A DNA stretch of 10,727 bases. Source: Ileibacterium sp. (GTDB lineage Bacteria; Bacillota_I; Bacilli_A; Erysipelotrichales; Erysipelotrichaceae). The stretch lies in the NCBI GenBank assembly GCA_021443945.1, contig JABUSF010000003.1:29618-40344 (forward strand), given 5' to 3'. The position numbers and the translations under genes were made by a program. The notes under the pieces were generated by a model that saw nothing but the letters and a program-made list of their open reading frames with translations, was not told the origin of the DNA and did not search any database. This document shows, piece by piece, positions 1 to 6,390 of this stretch; within the stretch, counting starts at the first letter, position 1, and each line of letters opens with the position of its first letter.

Positions 1-21
1 TTGATTGACTAAGATGGAACC

Positions 22-723
22 ATGAAAAAACTGTTTGAGAGAAAAGAGATGAAATACAGACTGACCAAAGCTCAGGCCGTTCTGCTCCAGGATGTGCTCA
101 GTGCCTGGCTCGTTCCCGATGCCTATCCGGAATACGATATCCGGTCGGTCTACTTCGATAACGACAACTGGGATTTGTTCCGCAAATCCGCAAACAAACC
201 CTTCTTTAAGGAAAAACTGCGCCTTCGTTCTTATGGCTGTGCCGTAAACGGCAGCGATCCAGTATTTCTGGAAATCAAAAAGAAATTCAATGGGGTGGTC
301 TATAAGCGCCGGGTGGATCTTTTGTTAAAGGAAGCCATGGCCTTCATGGATCAGGAAGGGGTTCATTCCATTACAGGAATGGAGATTCAGTGGCTGATGA
401 AACACGATCATCTTCGTCCGAAACTGTCCGTGGCCTACCACCGAAAAGCATGGACCTGGGTGGACGATCCGGATCTGCGCATTACCATCGACGACCAGTT
501 TTCCTGGCGTCATTCCCACCTGTCTTTAGATGCCGATGAAAGGGATGAAAAGCTTTTTGACGACGATACCTGCATTCTGGAAATCAAGTCCTCCAAAAAC
601 TTCCCTATTCTATTAATCCGCACCCTAAAAGAACTGGATATTCAAAAAACATCCATTTCCAAAGCCGGCAGAGCTTATCAACTGTTTAGAGAGAGAGATT
701 TAATTCATTATGGAATTGCTTAG
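22..723 (+). CDS. VTC domain protein (polyphosphate-polymerase-like tunnel fold)
   Basis: A 233-residue soluble protein with no signal peptide or membrane segment. It matches the VTC/CYTH-like triphosphate-tunnel family, whose eukaryotic member Vtc4 makes polyphosphate from ATP. Seen: an opening E-x-K-Y element (E9, K11, Y12), RSVYFD at 41-46, a basic strand KLRLRSYG at 65-72, LEIKKK at 83-88, a YHRKAW strand near 139-144, acidic IDD at 156-158 and a late LEIKSS at 187-192. Alternating Arg/Lys and Glu residues like these line the tunnel in this family. The length is normal for the bacterial form. The last 14 bases overlap the DUF4956 gene, so the two are translationally coupled. The ribosome site before the ATG is poor (AAGATGGAA), and the unit very likely starts upstream of the window. 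The fold call is firm; whether it polymerises phosphate is not known from sequence. Confidence 0.88.
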   Translation: MKKLFERKEMKYRLTKAQAVLLQDVLSAWLVPDAYPEYDIRSVYFDNDNWDLFRKSANKPFFKEKLRLRSYGCAVNGSDPVFLEIKKKFNGVVYKRRVDLLLKEAMAFMDQEGVHSITGMEIQWLMKHDHLRPKLSVAYHRKAWTWVDDPDLRITIDDQFSWRHSHLSLDADERDEKLFDDDTCILEIKSSKNFPILLIRTLKELDIQKTSISKAGRAYQLFRERDLIHYGIA

Positions 724-1351
724 TCATTCAATCACCGATCCTGTTTTCCTGGTGATTCTGTCATTTATCTGCGGCCTGTTTGCCGCTTTTCTGGCCTGGA
801 AGTTTCTGCAGACGTCCAGCACAATGGTTATGACCGTTATGGTTCTGCCTGCAGTGGTTTGTGCAGCCCTTCTGGTCATTAACGGTTCTTTAGGAACCAG
901 CGTGGCGATTCTTGGTGTCTTTGGTCTGGTGCGCTTTCGCTCCATGCCAGGTTCCGGAACCGATCTGATTGCCATTTTCTACGCCATGGTCATTGGTCTG
1001 ATCATGAGCACCACTTATTATGTCAGCGGACTGATTTTAAGCCTGCTGCTGGGTCTTTTCATTATCATTGCTGTAAAAGTGATGGAAAAAGCCCCCATCG
1101 TCCATTCCCTGCACATTCTGGTTCCGGAAGACTGCGAGAACCTGGATTTGTTTGAAGAAATCTTAAACAAGTATGCGCGAAACGTTCGTCTGGAACGAAT
1201 CCGGACCACCAATATGGGAAGCATGTATGAACTTGTCTACACCCTGATTCCCAACAAAGGCGCAGCGACAAAAATGCTGGATGACATTCGTGTTCACAAC
1301 CATAACCTCAATGTGGCACTGACGGCCGCAAAACAGGATGGCAGCCTTTAG
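710..1351 (+). CDS. DUF4956 family membrane protein
   Basis: A 213-residue integral membrane protein. Hydrophobic segments lie at about residues 10-34, 38-58, 62-75, 84-104 and 106-126. Between the third and fourth is the conserved polar stretch VRFRSMPGSGTDL (74-86), the hallmark of DUF4956. The C-terminal part, from about residue 130, is soluble and alternates strands and helices (LHILVPED, LFEEILNKYA, ELVYTLIP). The start ATG sits inside the last codons of the upstream gene in another frame, preceded only by a weak purine run (GAGAGAGA). That points to coupled translation and probably a 1:1 partnership with the VTC protein. In other Bacillota this pair often sits with a CotH-type kinase gene, which may lie just outside the window. 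The biochemical role is unknown; a membrane anchor or channel for the tunnel protein is inference. Confidence 0.87.
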   Translation: MELLSHSITDPVFLVILSFICGLFAAFLAWKFLQTSSTMVMTVMVLPAVVCAALLVINGSLGTSVAILGVFGLVRFRSMPGSGTDLIAIFYAMVIGLIMSTTYYVSGLILSLLLGLFIIIAVKVMEKAPIVHSLHILVPEDCENLDLFEEILNKYARNVRLERIRTTNMGSMYELVYTLIPNKGAATKMLDDIRVHNHNLNVALTAAKQDGSL

Positions 1352-1365
1352 TCCCCAACACAATA

Positions 1366-1408
1366 AAACGCCTCAGGTCTGCATTTTTGCAGAGCCTGAG
1401 GCGTTTTT
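1366..1408. terminator. Bidirectional intrinsic terminator between DUF4956 and pyk
   Basis: Arms AAACGCCTCAGG and CCTGAGGCGTTT pair perfectly over 12 bases, with five further pairs (TCTGC/GCAGA) beyond a one-base bulge. The hairpin has a T run on the plus side and TTTTATT on the minus side. It therefore ends both the operon arriving from the left and the pyk transcript arriving from the right. Confidence 0.92.
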
Positions 1409-1426
1409 ATAATTCTGGTTTGATTC

Positions 1427-2845
1427 TTAAACAGTGACAATTTTCATCATGTTTGTAGATCCGGAACCTACTGGGTAACCAGCTACAACCAGGATGTTGT
1501 CTCCACGGTGCAGACCGTTTTTCAGAGCGATGTTTCTGGCCAGCTGAACGTCGTTCTGCTGAGTGTTCTGAACGTCTGTCACAACTGGGAATACACCAAA
1601 TGTTGTGAGCAGAGAACGCTGAACTTTACCGTCGAAGCATACCGCAATAATTGGCACGCATGGACGGAATTTAGCCAGACGTTTTGCGGAATCACCGGAC
1701 TGCGTGAAGGCAATGATGGCTTTAATATCCATAGCCAGTGCTGTTTCAGCAGCAGAAATGGCGATGGAGTCACTCATATTTCTGTGGCTGTAGGAAATGC
1801 CTTCCTGCAGACGGCCTTTGTAGTCGATCATTGGTTCAATTGCATTGGCAATTTTTGTGAATGTATGAACAGCTTCTGCAGGGTAAGCACCAGCGGCTGT
1901 TTCAGCAGATGTCATAACAGCATCTGTTCCATCCATAATGGCGTTGGCAACGTCGGAAGCTTCCGCACGTGTTGGACGTGGGTTGCCCTGCATGCTTTCC
2001 AGCATATGAGTTGCTGTGATGACTGGTTTACCCATTTCGTTGGCGATGCGGATCATCTGTTTCTGGTAAATTGGAACATATTCCAGAGATACGTTTACAC
2101 CCAGATCACCACGGGCAACCATGATGCCGTCAGCCACTTCCAGGATGTCTCTCAGATTGTCGAAACCTTCCTGGTTTTCGATTTTGGCAATGATCTGAAT
2201 GTCGTCTTTGCCTTCAGAAATCAGAATGTCGCGCACAGCAAGAACGTCTTCTTTACGGCGTACGAAACTCAGGGCGATGAAGTCCACATCATTGCGGGCA
2301 CCGAAGCGCAGGTCTTTTTCGTCCTTTTCAGAGATGAAAGGCATGGAAAGAATGATTCCTGGCAGGTTGCATCCTTTTTTGGATTTCAGGAAATGAGGGT
2401 TTGCAACAATACCTTTGATTTCCTTGCCTGGAATCACTTCTGTGAAGTCAATGCGCAGCTTACCGTCATCGCACAGGATGAAATCGCCTTTTTTTACGTC
2501 GTTGAAGACTTCAGGAACGCTGATGGCAAATCTTTCTTTTGTACCGATCAGAGTTGGATCGTTGACGATGGTTACTTCGTCACCTTTCTGCAGCTGAACG
2601 CCGCCGTTTTCGAATTCGCCAAGGCGAATTTCTGGACCTTTTGTATCCAGCAGAATACCGATTGGCTTTTTCAGTTCTTTGGAAACTTCACGAATCAGTT
2701 TGATTCGGTTTCCGTGTTCTTCATAGTCTCCGTGAGAGAAGTTCAGACGTGCAACGTTCATTCCTTCTTCCACAAGTTTCGTCATCATTTCTTTGTTTTC
2801 ACTGACAGGGCCAATAGTACAAACAACTTTTGTCTTTTTATCCAT
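1427..2845 (-). CDS. pyk: Pyruvate kinase
   Basis: Catalyses the last ATP-forming step of glycolysis, phosphoenolpyruvate plus ADP to pyruvate plus ATP, in the cytosol. The 472 residues make a complete short-form enzyme without the extra C-terminal PEP-utiliser domain found in Bacillus. Seen: ARLNFSHGD at 32-40 (R33, N35, S37), DTKGPEIRLG at 67-76, the signature IIAKIENQEG at 218-227 with catalytic K221 and metal ligand E223, ARGDLGV at 244-250 with D247, and ATHMLESM at 278-285. The B domain fills about residues 75-170. Two small departures from the usual text are ATHML for ATQML or ATKML, and MTSAETAAG at 311-319, where Leu is usual at 312. The start has GAAGGA a few bases upstream. The gene follows pfkA on the same strand, 115 bases away, with a hairpin between them. 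The opposite strand stays open for over 450 codons only because TTA, CTA and TCA codons are avoided, as in highly expressed genes. Confidence 0.98.
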   Translation of the reverse strand: MDKKTKVVCTIGPVSENKEMMTKLVEEGMNVARLNFSHGDYEEHGNRIKLIREVSKELKKPIGILLDTKGPEIRLGEFENGGVQLQKGDEVTIVNDPTLIGTKERFAISVPEVFNDVKKGDFILCDDGKLRIDFTEVIPGKEIKGIVANPHFLKSKKGCNLPGIILSMPFISEKDEKDLRFGARNDVDFIALSFVRRKEDVLAVRDILISEGKDDIQIIAKIENQEGFDNLRDILEVADGIMVARGDLGVNVSLEYVPIYQKQMIRIANEMGKPVITATHMLESMQGNPRPTRAEASDVANAIMDGTDAVMTSAETAAGAYPAEAVHTFTKIANAIEPMIDYKGRLQEGISYSHRNMSDSIAISAAETALAMDIKAIIAFTQSGDSAKRLAKFRPCVPIIAVCFDGKVQRSLLTTFGVFPVVTDVQNTQQNDVQLARNIALKNGLHRGDNILVVAGYPVGSGSTNMMKIVTV

Positions 2846-2876
2846 ATCTTTATTCCTTCACTATTACGTTAAAGCC

Positions 2877-2925
2877 AAATAAAAGCCATGGAACAGGGCC
2901 TCAGTCCATGGCATGGCCTTTATTT
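2877..2925 (-). terminator. Hairpin between pfkA and pyk (terminator or attenuator)
   Basis: On the minus strand, arms AAATAAAGGCCATG and CATGGCTTTTATTT pair with one mismatch around a 21-base loop, and the stem runs into TTTTATTT. It lies after the pfkA stop and ends 31 bases before the pyk start. No convincing separate pyk promoter fits between hairpin and gene. A leaky terminator or an RNA-processing site that sets different pfkA and pyk levels is therefore likely, as inference. Confidence 0.65.
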
Positions 2926-2960
2926 TTCCTTACATATCATACTCAAAAACGTATAAATGT

Positions 2961-3923
2961 TTAGTCTAAACGCTCAAATAAGTTTGTAAGGGGTTTTTTG
3001 TTTTCGGACGGCATCACGAGGGCTTTTTCAATCGGGAATGCCGTAATTTTGTTCTTTCGGATGGCTACACACTGACCGCCGATTCCCTGCATGAGCAGAT
3101 CAACAGCCTTTTCTCCCATCTGGCTTGCAAGCATACGGTCAAACGGACATGGGGATCCGCCTCGCTGAATATGACCCAAAACGGTGGCTCGTCCGGAGAA
3201 TCCAGTATTCAGAGTGACTTTCTTGGCAAACTGATGAACGTCTGTAATTTTTTCGGAGATGATTACAATTGCATGTTTTTTCTTGCGGATTAAGTCCAGG
3301 TCGCGCAGGCGGTCCAGAATTTCCTGTTCATCAAATCCGGTTTCACTGGTTACCACAATATCCGCACCGCAGGCAACGCCAGCCCAAAGAGCCAAATCGC
3401 CGCAGCGGTTTCCCATAACTTCAACAATGGAGCATCTGTGGTGGGAATTGGATGTATCCCTAAGTTTATCCACCGCATCAACGATGGTTTCCAGCGCAGT
3501 CTGGAATCCAATGGTGTAATCGGTGCAGGTAATATCATTGTCAATGGTTCCAGGCAGCCCGATACAGTTGATGCCCATATGTGTCAGCTCAAGAGCACCA
3601 CGGTAGGATCCGTCACCGCCAATAACAACAACAGCCTCAATACCACGTTTTTTCAGCTGTTTAATGGCTTTTTCACGAACTTCCTTTTCCTTGAATTCAG
3701 GAAGACGTGCAGAACCGAGAACAGTTCCCCCGCGGGTTACGATTTCGCCGACGAACTCGCGTGTGAGAGGCTCAATGTATCCTTCCACCATTCCTTTGTA
3801 TCCGTTGTAAATACCGAATACTTCCAGTCCGCTGTTCAGTCCAACTTTGGTAATCGCCCGGATGGCAGCATTCATACCTGGGGAGTCACCGCCGGAGGTC
3901 AGAATCCCTATTCTTTTAATCAT
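2961..3923 (-). CDS. pfkA: ATP-dependent 6-phosphofructokinase
   Basis: Phosphorylates fructose 6-phosphate to fructose 1,6-bisphosphate, the committed step of glycolysis. The 320 residues are the usual bacterial PfkA length. Seen: nucleotide loop GILTSGGDSPGMNAAIR (6-22), GGDGS at 102-106 (Gly here marks ATP rather than pyrophosphate use), PGTIDND at 124-130 with catalytic base D128, R163, and HIQRGGSP at 251-258. An oddity is the fructose 6-phosphate loop, which reads VEVMGNRCGDLA at 167-178; the family usually has MGR followed by any residue, so the Arg is shifted by one. I chose the ATG at 3923 because GGAGGA (3931-3936) lies seven bases upstream. A TTG at 3938 in the same frame would put that site inside the coding region. 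The gene is transcribed toward pyk, and an extended -10 promoter precedes it. Confidence 0.97.
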   Translation of the reverse strand: MIKRIGILTSGGDSPGMNAAIRAITKVGLNSGLEVFGIYNGYKGMVEGYIEPLTREFVGEIVTRGGTVLGSARLPEFKEKEVREKAIKQLKKRGIEAVVVIGGDGSYRGALELTHMGINCIGLPGTIDNDITCTDYTIGFQTALETIVDAVDKLRDTSNSHHRCSIVEVMGNRCGDLALWAGVACGADIVVTSETGFDEQEILDRLRDLDLIRKKKHAIVIISEKITDVHQFAKKVTLNTGFSGRATVLGHIQRGGSPCPFDRMLASQMGEKAVDLLMQGIGGQCVAIRKNKITAFPIEKALVMPSENKKPLTNLFERLD

Positions 3924-3961
3924 TGTATTTTCCTCCAAATTTGTTGTTTGATATTACTCAA

Positions 3962-3990
3962 ATTTTAACATAGCTTTCATGTTCATTAAA
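3962..3990 (-). promoter_or_regulatory. Candidate pfkA promoter with extended -10
   Basis: On the minus strand TGTTAAAAT (3962-3970) gives an extended -10 (TG-n-TAAAAT). A weak -35, TTTAAT (3985-3990), lies 17 bases upstream. A 7-base inverted repeat with one mismatch, AACAGCC/GGCAGTT (3989-4005), touches the -35 and could be a regulator site. The promoter is plausible; the operator is a guess. Confidence 0.5.
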
Positions 3991-4072
3991 CAGCCAACGG
4001 CAGTTCAGAACGACTATCAAACCACTTCTTTACCATATGATTTGGAAGCCTTTTTGGCATGTGAAAAGCTTA

Positions 4073-4534
4073 TCAATCTGAAGCTGCGTCTCTGAGAAGA
4101 ATGGCCGGATCTTCTTCCGGTTTGACCTTTTCGTACGCTTTTTTGATGATTCCGTTTTCATCAATCAGATAGGTGGACCGAACAGTTCCCATCACTTTCC
4201 TGCCGTACATAGTCTTCTCTTTCAGCACCCCATACTCTTCGAGAACCTTTTTGTCCGGGTCTGAAAGAAGGGTAAAAGGAAGTGAATACTTTTCGGCAAA
4301 ATTTTTGTGGGATTTTACGGAATCCTTGCTGATGCCGATGATGGCAGCCCCCTCTTTTTCAAAATCGTCATTTGCGGCTGCATAGGCGCAGGCCTGTTTG
4401 GTGCAGCCAGCGGTATTGTCTTTGGGATAAAAATATAAAACGACTTTTCGGCCTCTGAAATCCGCCAGGGATACCTCCTGGCCATCCTGATTCTTCAGTG
4501 TAAATTCAGGGGCTTTCTGTCCTGGTTCAAGCAT
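4073..4534 (-). CDS. bcp: Thiol peroxidase, Bcp/PrxQ-type peroxiredoxin
   Basis: A cytosolic thioredoxin-dependent peroxidase that reduces hydrogen peroxide and organic peroxides. Its 153 residues match the family length. Seen: the N-terminal strand PEFTLKNQDG (9-18), the active-site text FYPKDNTAGCT (35-45) with peroxidatic C44 and T41, a second cysteine C49 in the five-residue spacing typical of atypical two-Cys Bcp enzymes, and R119 in GTVRSTYLID, the conserved Arg that lowers the Cys pKa. Family members usually have Pro at position 42, where Ala is found. The start is set by AAAGGAG (4543-4549), eight bases before ATG. The gene stands alone: a strong fic terminator lies upstream, and its own weak promoter is possible at 4564-4569. 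No clear terminator follows, so some read-through into pfkA 150 bases downstream is possible. Confidence 0.95.
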   Translation of the reverse strand: MLEPGQKAPEFTLKNQDGQEVSLADFRGRKVVLYFYPKDNTAGCTKQACAYAAANDDFEKEGAAIIGISKDSVKSHKNFAEKYSLPFTLLSDPDKKVLEEYGVLKEKTMYGRKVMGTVRSTYLIDENGIIKKAYEKVKPEEDPAILLRDAASD

Positions 4535-4563
4535 ATGCTGATCTCCTTTGCATGTCTGCTTCT

Positions 4564-4569
4564 ATTTTA
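4564..4569 (-). promoter_or_regulatory. Candidate bcp -10 box
   Basis: TAAAAT on the minus strand lies between the fic terminator and the bcp ribosome site. The matching -35 (TTCTTG at 17 bases) is poor and falls in the terminator T run. A promoter is needed somewhere here because the upstream hairpin should stop fic transcription; this hexamer is the best candidate I see. Confidence 0.3.
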
Positions 4570-4589
4570 GTCTTTTTCAGGTCAGGCAA

Positions 4590-4618
4590 GAAAAAAAACC
4601 GAAACTTTCGCTTCGGTT
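4590..4618 (-). terminator. Intrinsic terminator of fic
   Basis: Minus-strand AACCGAA and TTCGGTT form a perfect 7-base stem with an 8-base loop, followed by a T run of eight or more. It sits 14 bases after the fic stop and separates fic from bcp. Confidence 0.9.
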
Positions 4619-4631
4619 GATTCGGTCTCTT

Positions 4632-5327
4632 TTACTCTTCAGATTCCTGCAGGCTGATGAAAGTCTGCAGTCTTTCTCTTTCGTTTTCCTGCAGCAGAGT
4701 AAACATGTCAGCCATTGCTCTGTAGTTGTTGGTTTCCAGCATCTTAATGTAATCATTCCGGTTTTCCAGAGGAATGATAATTGGCACTTCGTGACCGCTG
4801 ATCAGCATGGAGTTGATCAGCAGACGTCCAGTACGTCCATTTCCATCAGAGAACGGATGAATGTTTTCAAAATGGATGTGCATTTCAGCAACATCTTTCA
4901 TATCAAATCCGTTTTCCACCATTTCATTGTAACGGTTAATAAATTCGTTCAGGAAATCTTCGATTTCATCCGGGCTTGGGAATTCCTTGTTGGATCCGGA
5001 TACTTTTGCCGGATCTTCACGGTAAGCACCGCCAAACAGAATGTTTTCGTTAATAATTTCGTTGATGCCAATGAGATAGTCATGGGTCAGCGGTTCGCCG
5101 GCAGCCAGACGTTCGATCATCTTCAGCATAGCCTTTTTATGATTGACAGCCTGGTGAATTTCCTTGGCATTGGCGTTGATTGCGCAGTGATTGGAATCGA
5201 ATGTCAGCGCATACGTTTCATTTTTAGTCAGGTTGCTTCCTTCCAGAGCGTTGGAATGATAGGTGCTCCGGGTTACGAAATCTTCAAGGTAAGCCTGATT
5301 GTTCTGTAATGTATTTAAAACAGTCAT
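4632..5327 (-). CDS. Fic family protein, class II (self-inhibited AMP transferase)
   Basis: Fic proteins usually transfer AMP from ATP to a hydroxyl group of a target protein. The 231 residues carry the canonical core HPFSDGNGRTGR (157-168), with catalytic H157, metal ligand D161 and phosphate-binding R165 and R168. A flap region around GGAYREDPAKVSG (99-111) would dock the target. Near the N terminus S25-x-x-x-E29-G30 fits the inhibitory helix motif [S/T]xxxE[G/N]. E29 should block productive ATP binding, which makes this a class II enzyme that carries its own antitoxin-like helix. Consistent with that, no partner gene lies beside it. There is no signal peptide or export domain, so an intracellular target is expected, but which one cannot be told. 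Start: AAGGAG six bases before ATG. A perfect -10 and an inverted repeat lie just upstream. Confidence 0.94.
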   Translation of the reverse strand: MTVLNTLQNNQAYLEDFVTRSTYHSNALEGSNLTKNETYALTFDSNHCAINANAKEIHQAVNHKKAMLKMIERLAAGEPLTHDYLIGINEIINENILFGGAYREDPAKVSGSNKEFPSPDEIEDFLNEFINRYNEMVENGFDMKDVAEMHIHFENIHPFSDGNGRTGRLLINSMLISGHEVPIIIPLENRNDYIKMLETNNYRAMADMFTLLQENERERLQTFISLQESEE

Positions 5328-5340
5328 TAATTGCTCCTTC

Positions 5341-5383
5341 TTCTAAACTGTTACTATTATAATCCTAAATTCGAAGTTTAGAA
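5341..5383 (-). promoter_or_regulatory. fic promoter with flanking inverted repeat
   Basis: A perfect minus-strand -10, TATAAT (5356-5361), predicts a transcript with a leader of about 20 bases. The -35 is poor (TTCTAA at 17 bases). An 8-base perfect inverted repeat, TTCTAAAC (5341-5348) and GTTTAGAA (5376-5383), brackets the -10, and a third half-site CTAAAT lies at 5365-5370. This is the arrangement of a repressor or activator operator. Confidence 0.6.
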
Positions 5384-5740
5384 AAGAGATTCTCGGTCTT
5401 TCTCCATCCGAAATCCCATAAACCTCCCATAATATCTTTGCGTAACAGCAAGCGTGTCCGCTTTTGAAAGTCAAAAAGATTCGAAATCCTTTTTGAAAAA
5501 GGCCCCTCCGCCTGCTGAAAAGAATTTAAACCTTTTCACTATACTTGGAAGGGATATCATATTTATAAATACGAATCATTTTTATTTAAAGAAGCAACTG
5601 GATTTAATTTATCGAGATTAAAAAATCTACTTTCGAAAAAATATTTTGACGGTCAAACATTGTTTACTCAGGTAAATAAAATTCAAAATTAGTATTATAA
5701 TCGACACTTTTTCGATTGTAAACTAAAAAATACTAAATGT
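5384..5740. other. AT-rich intergenic region without a supported gene
   Basis: No reading frame here combines a start with a proper ribosome site. The stretch holds short dyads such as AAGCG-TGTC-CGCTT (5450-5463), CCTTTT-TGA-AAAAGG (near 5488-5502) and TTTGAC-G-GTCAAA (5645-5657). It also has a repeated CGAAATCC (5409-5416 and 5483-5490) and several TTCGAA sequences. A promoter-like element points left at 5694-5722. It may be a regulatory region or the remnant of a small repeated element; sequence alone does not decide. Confidence 0.5.
5694..5722 (-). promoter_or_regulatory. Strong minus-strand promoter-like element
   Basis: TTTACA (5717-5722), a 17-base spacer and TATAAT (5694-5699) match the housekeeping consensus at 11 of 12 positions. 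The inverted repeat AATCGA (5699-5704) / TCGATT (5712-5717) lies within the spacer, where a repressor could sit. It faces fic, but the predicted start (about 5687) is some 360 bases upstream of that gene, so it could drive a long leader or a small RNA. Confidence 0.5.
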
Positions 5741-5742
5741 TA

Positions 5743-5772
5743 TTGCTATTTTACTCCGGTTCACCATACTAT
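5743..5772 (+). promoter_or_regulatory. Candidate spx promoter
   Basis: TTGCTA (5743-5748), an 18-base spacer and TACTAT (5767-5772) form a moderate promoter that would give spx a leader of about 45 bases. Each box matches the consensus at four of six positions, so this is only the best local candidate. Confidence 0.4.
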
Positions 5773-5823
5773 TGAAACATAATCAACAGATCACATACAA
5801 CGCAAATAGTAAGGAGGTTGCTT

Positions 5824-6243
5824 ATGGTCTTATTCTATACCTCTCCTGGCTGTGCAAGCTGCCGCAAGGCAAAACGGTGGCTCGAAGACAATCATATTGA
5901 TTTTCTGGAAAAGAACATCTTTTCAAACCTGTTAAGCGAAAATGAAATTAAATATTTAATGTCGCGCTGTGAAAACGGAACCGAGGATATCATTTCTACC
6001 CGGTCGAAAGCTTTCTCGAATTTGAAGGAAAACCTGGATGATCTGTCCACCAAACAGCTTACCCGGTTTATCCAGCAGAATCCTTCCGTTTTAAAACGTC
6101 CAATCCTCCTCTCCAAAAGAAGCATGGTCATTGGATACGATGACGATGAAATCACATCCATGATCCCCCACGAGCGAAGAAAAGAAGACGAAGCCTCAAC
6201 GGTTGCTGAGCGCAAAATCGCGTCTCTTTCGATCACTCTGTAA
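5824..6243 (+). CDS. spx: Spx family redox-sensing transcription regulator
   Basis: Spx binds the C-terminal domain of the RNA polymerase alpha subunit and redirects transcription under disulfide stress. The protein has the ArsC-like thioredoxin fold. Seen in 139 residues: the redox switch C10-x-x-C13 in YTSPGCASC; N51-G52, the glycine needed for contact with RNA polymerase alpha; IISTRSKAF at 57-65; and the RP pair at 92-93. These sit at the same positions as in Bacillus subtilis Spx. The C-terminal end is about eight residues longer than the 131-residue B. subtilis protein and is highly charged before a short hydrophobic tail. I chose the ATG at 5824 because AAGGAGG (5811-5817) lies six bases upstream; an in-frame TTG at 5818 abuts that site. 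It is a single-gene unit ended by its own terminator. Confidence 0.96.
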   Translation: MVLFYTSPGCASCRKAKRWLEDNHIDFLEKNIFSNLLSENEIKYLMSRCENGTEDIISTRSKAFSNLKENLDDLSTKQLTRFIQQNPSVLKRPILLSKRSMVIGYDDDEITSMIPHERRKEDEASTVAERKIASLSITL

Positions 6244-6301
6244 GGCTGCACTGAACTGAGCCTCCCGCAGCAACCCGCTCAGTTCAGTACCGCCTTTTTT
6301 T
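6244..6301 (+). terminator. Intrinsic terminator of spx
   Basis: ACTGAACTGAGC and GCTCAGTTCAGT form a perfect 12-base stem. It is extended by outer GGC/GCC pairs across a small internal mismatch and followed directly by seven T residues. It begins right after the spx stop codon. Confidence 0.92.
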
Positions 6302-6344
6302 CTTGCCTTCCGGATCGATTGTACGCTTTTTATTCACTGCTCTC

Positions 6345-6372
6345 TTGCTTTTATAAATCTTATCTTTATAAT
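6345..6372 (+). promoter_or_regulatory. Promoter of the tmRNA/tRNA-Ala unit
   Basis: TTGCTT (6345-6350), a 16-base spacer and a perfect TATAAT (6367-6372) precede the mature tmRNA 5' end by 18 bases. That leaves the short leader which RNase P normally removes. No other promoter is evident before the tRNA, so both RNAs probably share it. Confidence 0.75.
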
Positions 6373-6390
6373 AGAAATACTATTTCAAAC

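Noticed and set aside
1508..2872. A 454-codon open frame antisense to pyk
   Set aside because: It is in codon register with pyk, so its stops would arise only from pyk codons TTA, CTA and TCA, which are avoided here. Its translation is Cys-, Phe- and His-rich without family features, and pyk is unmistakable.
3924..3938. A longer PfkA starting at TTG 3938
   Set aside because: The GGAGGA ribosome site would fall within those extra codons and is ideally spaced for the ATG at 3923; PfkA proteins begin at that point.
4548..5309. A 253-codon plus-strand frame over fic
   Set aside because: It is the register shadow of fic and crosses the fic terminator; no ribosome site or known domain is present.
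5365..5531. A minus-strand open stretch upstream of fic that could encode a small peptide (ATG at 5430, 21 codons)
   Set aside because: There is no ribosome site before the ATG. The nearby GGAGG (5423-5427) lies after that ATG and only three bases from the next one, which is too close. The composition is not gene-like.
5384..5823. Possible riboswitch or T-box in the long leader region before spx and fic
   Set aside because: I could not find a T-box sequence or any familiar riboswitch core; only short unrelated dyads are visible.
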